From contig JAFECG010000026.1 in assembly GCA_018242215.1 (NCBI GenBank), positions 62,001 to 126,000 on the forward strand: DNA of 64,000 bases, written 5' to 3'. This DNA comes from Pseudomonadota bacterium. GTDB taxonomy: Bacteria; Pseudomonadota; Alphaproteobacteria; Rhizobiales; Hyphomicrobiaceae. The notes under the pieces were generated by a model. The model ran no database searches, was not told where the DNA came from, and worked only from the letters and a program-made list of their open reading frames with translations. The position numbers and the translations under genes were made by a program. This document shows positions 63,167 to 64,000 of this stretch, one piece after another. Numbering within the stretch: the first letter of the stretch is position 1; each line of letters begins with the position of its first letter.

Positions 63167-64000
63167 TTATCCCGCGCTCGCGGCGGCAGCGCCTTCCGGC
63201 GCGTCGCTGTTCCTGCTGCTACATACCGGCTTGAGGAGTGTTCGGAAGACAAGCCAGAGACCGATAGAGACGATCGCGAAACTGCCGAGAATATAGAACA
63301 TCGCGCTATAGCCAAAAACTTGCGCGATCCAACCACCTATCGCGGGGCTCAACGCTGCGCCTAGTCCCTGAACTGTCATCACCGCGCCCTGCCCAACATT
63401 GATGCGCCCGGTTCCATTGAGAATGCGGGCGACGAGACCCGGCACCGCAACGCTCTGCAAACCGGCGCCGACGCCATCGAGGATCTGAACGGGATACACG
63501 CCCAAGGGCACGAGGAGATTGGCAGCAATAACTCCTCGCACGGGCAGTGCAACGAAGGAGAGCAGCAGGACCAGCCAATAGCCTTCCGCTTCCGCCATGC
63601 GCATAGCGATGATCGAAGCAACGATCATTGTCGCTTGCGCAACAACGATCGTGATGGACACGAAGCCGGGACCATTGGTGGTCCCATTCGACACGACCGC
63701 CATGCCATAGAGCGGCAACATGGCACCATTCCCGAGATGGAATGCTGCCAGCGCCGCAGCGAGTATCAACAAAGGCTTACATTCGAGCAGGACCTCGAAG
63801 CCGCTGGCCTTGCCATCCTTGTCGTCTTCCTTCGTACCACGAGCGGCGGCGTGATCGATATCGCTCGCCGGAATCATGAGCACCGAGATAATCGTCAACA
63901 GTCCGAAGACTGCAGCAAGGATGAAGACGGCGGGGTAACCGAATTTCCATCCGAGAAATCCCGATAGACCGGCACCAACCATGTTGCCGGCGTGATTAAA
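63167..64000 (-). CDS. MFS transporter (partial, runs off the window end)
   Basis: At least 277 codons of a major-facilitator transporter; the frame is open to the window edge, beginning FNHAGNMVGAGLSGFLGWKFGY. Residues visible include part of the N-terminal bundle, a cytoplasmic loop (SDIDHAAARGTKEDDKDGK) and the whole C-terminal six-helix bundle (ILAAALAAFHLGNGAMLPLYGM; GVGAGLQSVAVPGLVARILNGTGRINVGQGAVMTVQGLGAALSP). The substrate is not known. The loss of an adjacent ArsB-like permease suggests it came with a detoxification cassette, which is inference. Confidence 0.85.
   Translation of the reverse strand, partial: FNHAGNMVGAGLSGFLGWKFGYPAVFILAAVFGLLTIISVLMIPASDIDHAAARGTKEDDKDGKASGFEVLLECKPLLILAAALAAFHLGNGAMLPLYGMAVVSNGTTNGPGFVSITIVVAQATMIVASIIAMRMAEAEGYWLVLLLSFVALPVRGVIAANLLVPLGVYPVQILDGVGAGLQSVAVPGLVARILNGTGRINVGQGAVMTVQGLGAALSPAIGGWIAQVFGYSAMFYILGSFAIVSIGLWLVFRTLLKPVCSSRNSDAPEGAAAASAG

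Overview
The window looks like chromosomal DNA of a GC-rich alphaproteobacterium of the order Hyphomicrobiales, probably Hyphomicrobium or a close methylotrophic relative. The evidence is the run of purB, DUF1476 (F1-ATPase zeta), purC, purS, purQ, purL, bolA, grxD and rpsD in the order usual for that group, a separate pqqA gene, a MeaB GTPase of the kind used in methylmalonyl-CoA metabolism, the miaA-ilvB-ilvN-ilvC and leuA-mreBCD-mrdA-rodA blocks, and many small palindromic intergenic repeats. Almost all of it is core genome; the last 2.4 kb, beyond a tRNA-Lys, looks like the worn edge of an integrated element.

Layout. 1-6.7 kb: tRNA methyltransferase (TrmJ type), secreted protein, rpsD, a doubled PqiA-type membrane protein, a P1-family aminopeptidase coupled to a MEKHLA-domain protein, grxD and bolA. 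6.9-14.4 kb: orphan pqqA, several small secreted proteins, an FKBP isomerase, purL, a DUF305 protein, then 1.3 kb almost without genes but with two strong terminators and a 29-codon ORF behind a structured leader. 14.4-20.7 kb: DUF465 protein, LysR regulator with a divergent AEC transporter, then purQ, a secreted protein, purS, purC and the ATPase zeta inhibitor. 20.8-29.2 kb: cytochrome P450, RBBP9-like hydrolase, DUF892 stress protein behind a probable EcfG promoter, a tightly coupled four-gene envelope-glycolipid operon (two PAP2 phosphatases, GT2-GtrA, ArnT-like GT39), and purB. 29.6-44 kb: CDGSH iron-sulfur protein, amino-acid permease, CorA, MeaB, OafA-type acyltransferase, LOG protein, coiled-coil/LysM envelope protein, ATM1-type ABC exporter and an OprB porin. 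43.8-50.4 kb: miaA and the branched-chain amino-acid genes, with a GST and a secreted protein lying between ilvB and ilvN. 51-55.6 kb: Nudix protein, PhzF-family isomerase, cytochrome b561, and leuA preceded by a leucine-codon leader peptide. 55.8-61.4 kb: the rod-complex operon mreB-mreC-mreD-mrdA-rodA. 61.5-64 kb: tRNA-Lys(CTT), a frameshifted integrase remnant, an outer-membrane beta-barrel, a remnant of an ArsB/SLC13-type permease and an MFS transporter running off the end.

Points of most interest: the PBP2 of the rod operon has Leu where the SxxK catalytic lysine should be; leuA has a classic-looking leucine attenuator leader; both PAP2 paralogs carry Glu instead of the C2-motif His; a palindromic repeat occurs three times with different outer stems that each remain self-complementary; several RNA-like structures lie in gene-free stretches. 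No CRISPR array, intact transposon or intact prophage was seen.
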